From JAGQSZ01 sp049672765 (GTDB lineage Bacteria > Actinomycetota > Acidimicrobiia > Acidimicrobiales > Microtrichaceae): 6,476 nucleotides of DNA. Positions within the stretch are counted from its first letter, which is position 1; each line of letters begins with the position of its first letter. This document shows, piece after piece, positions 4,989 through 6,476 of the stretch. A model generated the notes under the pieces. It ran no database searches. It saw only the letters and a program-made list of their open reading frames with translations, and had not been told where the DNA came from. The stretch is from NCBI GenBank assembly GCA_049672765.1, contig JBATWQ010000234.1:1-6476 (forward strand), read 5' to 3'. A program made the position numbers and the translations under genes.

Positions 4989-6476
4989 GTGAGAGAGTTC
5001 GTCGGGTTCACGATCACAGGCCTGGTCACGGCCAGCATCTACGCGATCGTCGCCTCCGGGCTGACCCTCACATACGCGACGACGGGCATCTTCAACTGGG
5101 CCCATGGCGCGTTCGCAGCGATCGGGGCGTTTGCGTACTGGCAGCTCACCTCGCTCTGGGGATGGCCGTCGCTGTTGGCGCTGGTCGTGTGCGTGGCCGT
5201 GATCGGCCCGCTGTTGGGACTGGTCGTCGAAGCCGGGATCATGCGCCGGCTCGAGGGGACCAACGAGATAACCCGGATGGCTGTGACCCTCGCGCTCTTG
5301 GTGGGGATAATCGCCGGGATCAACTGGATCTGGGACCCGCGGATCGCCAAGGTGGTCCTGCCCATGTTCAACGGGCGTGCGGTACACATCGTCGGCCAGC
5401 GGCTCCCCGTCTATGACCTGCTGGTAATGGGCATCGCGCTGGTCGTGGGCGCCGTCATCCGCTGGCTCCTGTACCGCAACCGGGTCGGCATCCAGATGCG
5501 CGGGATCGTCGATGACCGCACCCTGGTGGTCCTCAACGGGGTGTCGCCCATTCGCACGGCCCAGATGTCCTGGGTGATCGGCTCGACGACAGCGGTCCTT
5601 GCCGGGGTGCTGATCTCACCGAAGACCTCGATGTCGGCAGCGTCTCTCGCCCTGTTGATCATGAACGCCTTTGCCGCCGCCGTCGTGGGCCGGCTCCGCA
5701 ACCTGCCTCTCACGATCCTCGGAGCCGTGATCCTCGGGCTCACGACCGCGTACGCCCAGGGATATATCGGTAGCCGACCCGACTTCGTCGGCGGTCAGTA
5801 TCTGATCGGGCTCGTCAACGTGGTGCCCGTAGTGGTGCTGTTCGTCGCGCTGCAGTTCCTGCCACAGGAACGGCTGCGGGCCGGCAAGTCGCTTCGCGCG
5901 AGGGAGTTGTCGGGCGCACCTTCATGGCGTGGCTCCGCGGTGCTGGCGATGGTGGTTGTACTCGTGACCGTCGCCATCGCGCCGCTGCTCGCCCCCGGCG
6001 ATCTGCACAACATGACCAAGGTGTGGGCCATCGCGCTGATCGCGCTCTCGCTCGTGCCGCTGCTCGGATGGGCGGGCCGACTGGCCGTGTGCCCATTCGC
6101 GTTCGCAGCGGTGGGCGCGTTGTTGAGCGCGCACCTATCGCCCGGCGGTCAGATCTGGGGACTGGTCATCGCGGGTGTCGGGGCAGCGCTGGCCGGGGCG
6201 TTGCTGTCATTCCCCGGCGCCCGGCTCTCACCCCTCTACCTGGCGTTGGCGACAGCGGCCTTCGCCGTTGCGCTCGACAACTGGATCTTCCGGCTACCGC
6301 CCTTCGACCTGGTTCTGCGCATTCCGTTCACCGACGTGACCCTCTACCGCCACCAGATCCACATCTTCCAGGGCGGGGCGCTCTCGGTCAGTCGACCCTC
6401 GATCTTCGGACTGGATCTGGGCGGCGACCACGCTTATTTCATCTTCAGTGCCGTTGTCTTCGGCGCAGCGGTTCTG
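4989..6476 (+). CDS. Fused LivH-LivM ABC permease, C-terminus cut by window edge
   Basis: The frame opens with GTG at 4989, one base after the binding-protein stop, and stays open for 496 codons to the window end. Residues 1 to about 295 are LivH-like, with hydrophobic segments near 8-30, 33-50, 60-80, 97-115, 140-162, 195-212, 218-255 and 275-293. They include TYATTGIFNWAHGAFAAIG near the start and an EAA-like cytoplasmic loop (about 163-187, RNRVGIQMRG to NGVSP) that would contact the ATPase. A basic linker (about 295-310, RAGKSLRARE) leads to a LivM-like half from about 315, including LLGWAGRLAVCPFAFAAVG (359-377) and LYLALATAAFAVALDNW. E. coli LivH and LivM are separate proteins; such fusions are frequent in actinobacteria, sometimes with the ATPase attached too. 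The product would form the membrane channel that takes ligand from the upstream lipoprotein. The alternative GTG at 4984 is out of frame. No clear Shine-Dalgarno precedes the start, so translational coupling is likely. Confidence 0.87.
   Translation, partial: MREFVGFTITGLVTASIYAIVASGLTLTYATTGIFNWAHGAFAAIGAFAYWQLTSLWGWPSLLALVVCVAVIGPLLGLVVEAGIMRRLEGTNEITRMAVTLALLVGIIAGINWIWDPRIAKVVLPMFNGRAVHIVGQRLPVYDLLVMGIALVVGAVIRWLLYRNRVGIQMRGIVDDRTLVVLNGVSPIRTAQMSWVIGSTTAVLAGVLISPKTSMSAASLALLIMNAFAAAVVGRLRNLPLTILGAVILGLTTAYAQGYIGSRPDFVGGQYLIGLVNVVPVVVLFVALQFLPQERLRAGKSLRARELSGAPSWRGSAVLAMVVVLVTVAIAPLLAPGDLHNMTKVWAIALIALSLVPLLGWAGRLAVCPFAFAAVGALLSAHLSPGGQIWGLVIAGVGAALAGALLSFPGARLSPLYLALATAAFAVALDNWIFRLPPFDLVLRIPFTDVTLYRHQIHIFQGGALSVSRPSIFGLDLGGDHAYFIFSAVVFGAAVL

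Noticed and set aside
4469..5038. A minus-strand 189-codon frame opposite the binding protein
   Set aside because: It is Arg/Val/Asp-rich antisense shadow without a start site or motif, crossing a gene junction on the opposite strand.

Overview
The window looks like chromosomal DNA from a high-GC actinobacterium. The reasons are strong G/C preference at third codon positions, GTG start usage, Shine-Dalgarno sites of the GGGGGA/AGGAG type, a GTTT-N15-GGGTAT promoter typical of the actinobacterial SigF/SigB group, and an amino-acid ABC transporter with fused LivH-LivM permease of the kind common in Mycobacteriales and relatives. The genus cannot be fixed from the sequence alone.

Left end, minus strand (1-722): a hemerythrin (HHE) gene runs leftward out of the window. 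It has a clear Shine-Dalgarno site and a textbook SigF-type promoter. Its C-terminal end begins to look like a small Rho_N/SAP-like module. Just upstream on the same strand lies a 53-codon remnant of an FAD-dependent (DAO-type) oxidoreductase. The remnant keeps its ribosome binding site, N-terminus and nucleotide-binding glycine motif, then breaks off. Its broken end sits on top of the hemerythrin promoter.

Middle, plus strand (875-3447): a two-gene reverse transsulfuration operon. The first gene is cystathionine beta-synthase (PLP catalytic domain plus a C-terminal pair of CBS domains). An ATGA overlap leads into a cystathionine gamma-lyase/gamma-synthase-family enzyme whose specificity residues look lyase-like. 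Together they would convert homocysteine plus serine, through cystathionine, to cysteine. The roughly 150-base divergent leader before the operon holds short direct and inverted repeats. A hairpin follows the second gene.

Right end, plus strand (3596-6476): the start of a branched-chain-amino-acid/amide (HAAT) type ABC importer operon. It encodes a lipoprotein substrate-binding protein with eight mature cysteines besides the lipid-anchor cysteine. One base after its stop comes a fused LivH-LivM permease, cut off by the window edge. ATPase genes would be expected just beyond. No RNA gene, CRISPR array, insertion sequence or phage gene was seen. I found no convincing undescribed system. The least ordinary part is the left end: the hemerythrin with its C-terminal module, the SigF promoter and the truncated oxidoreductase.
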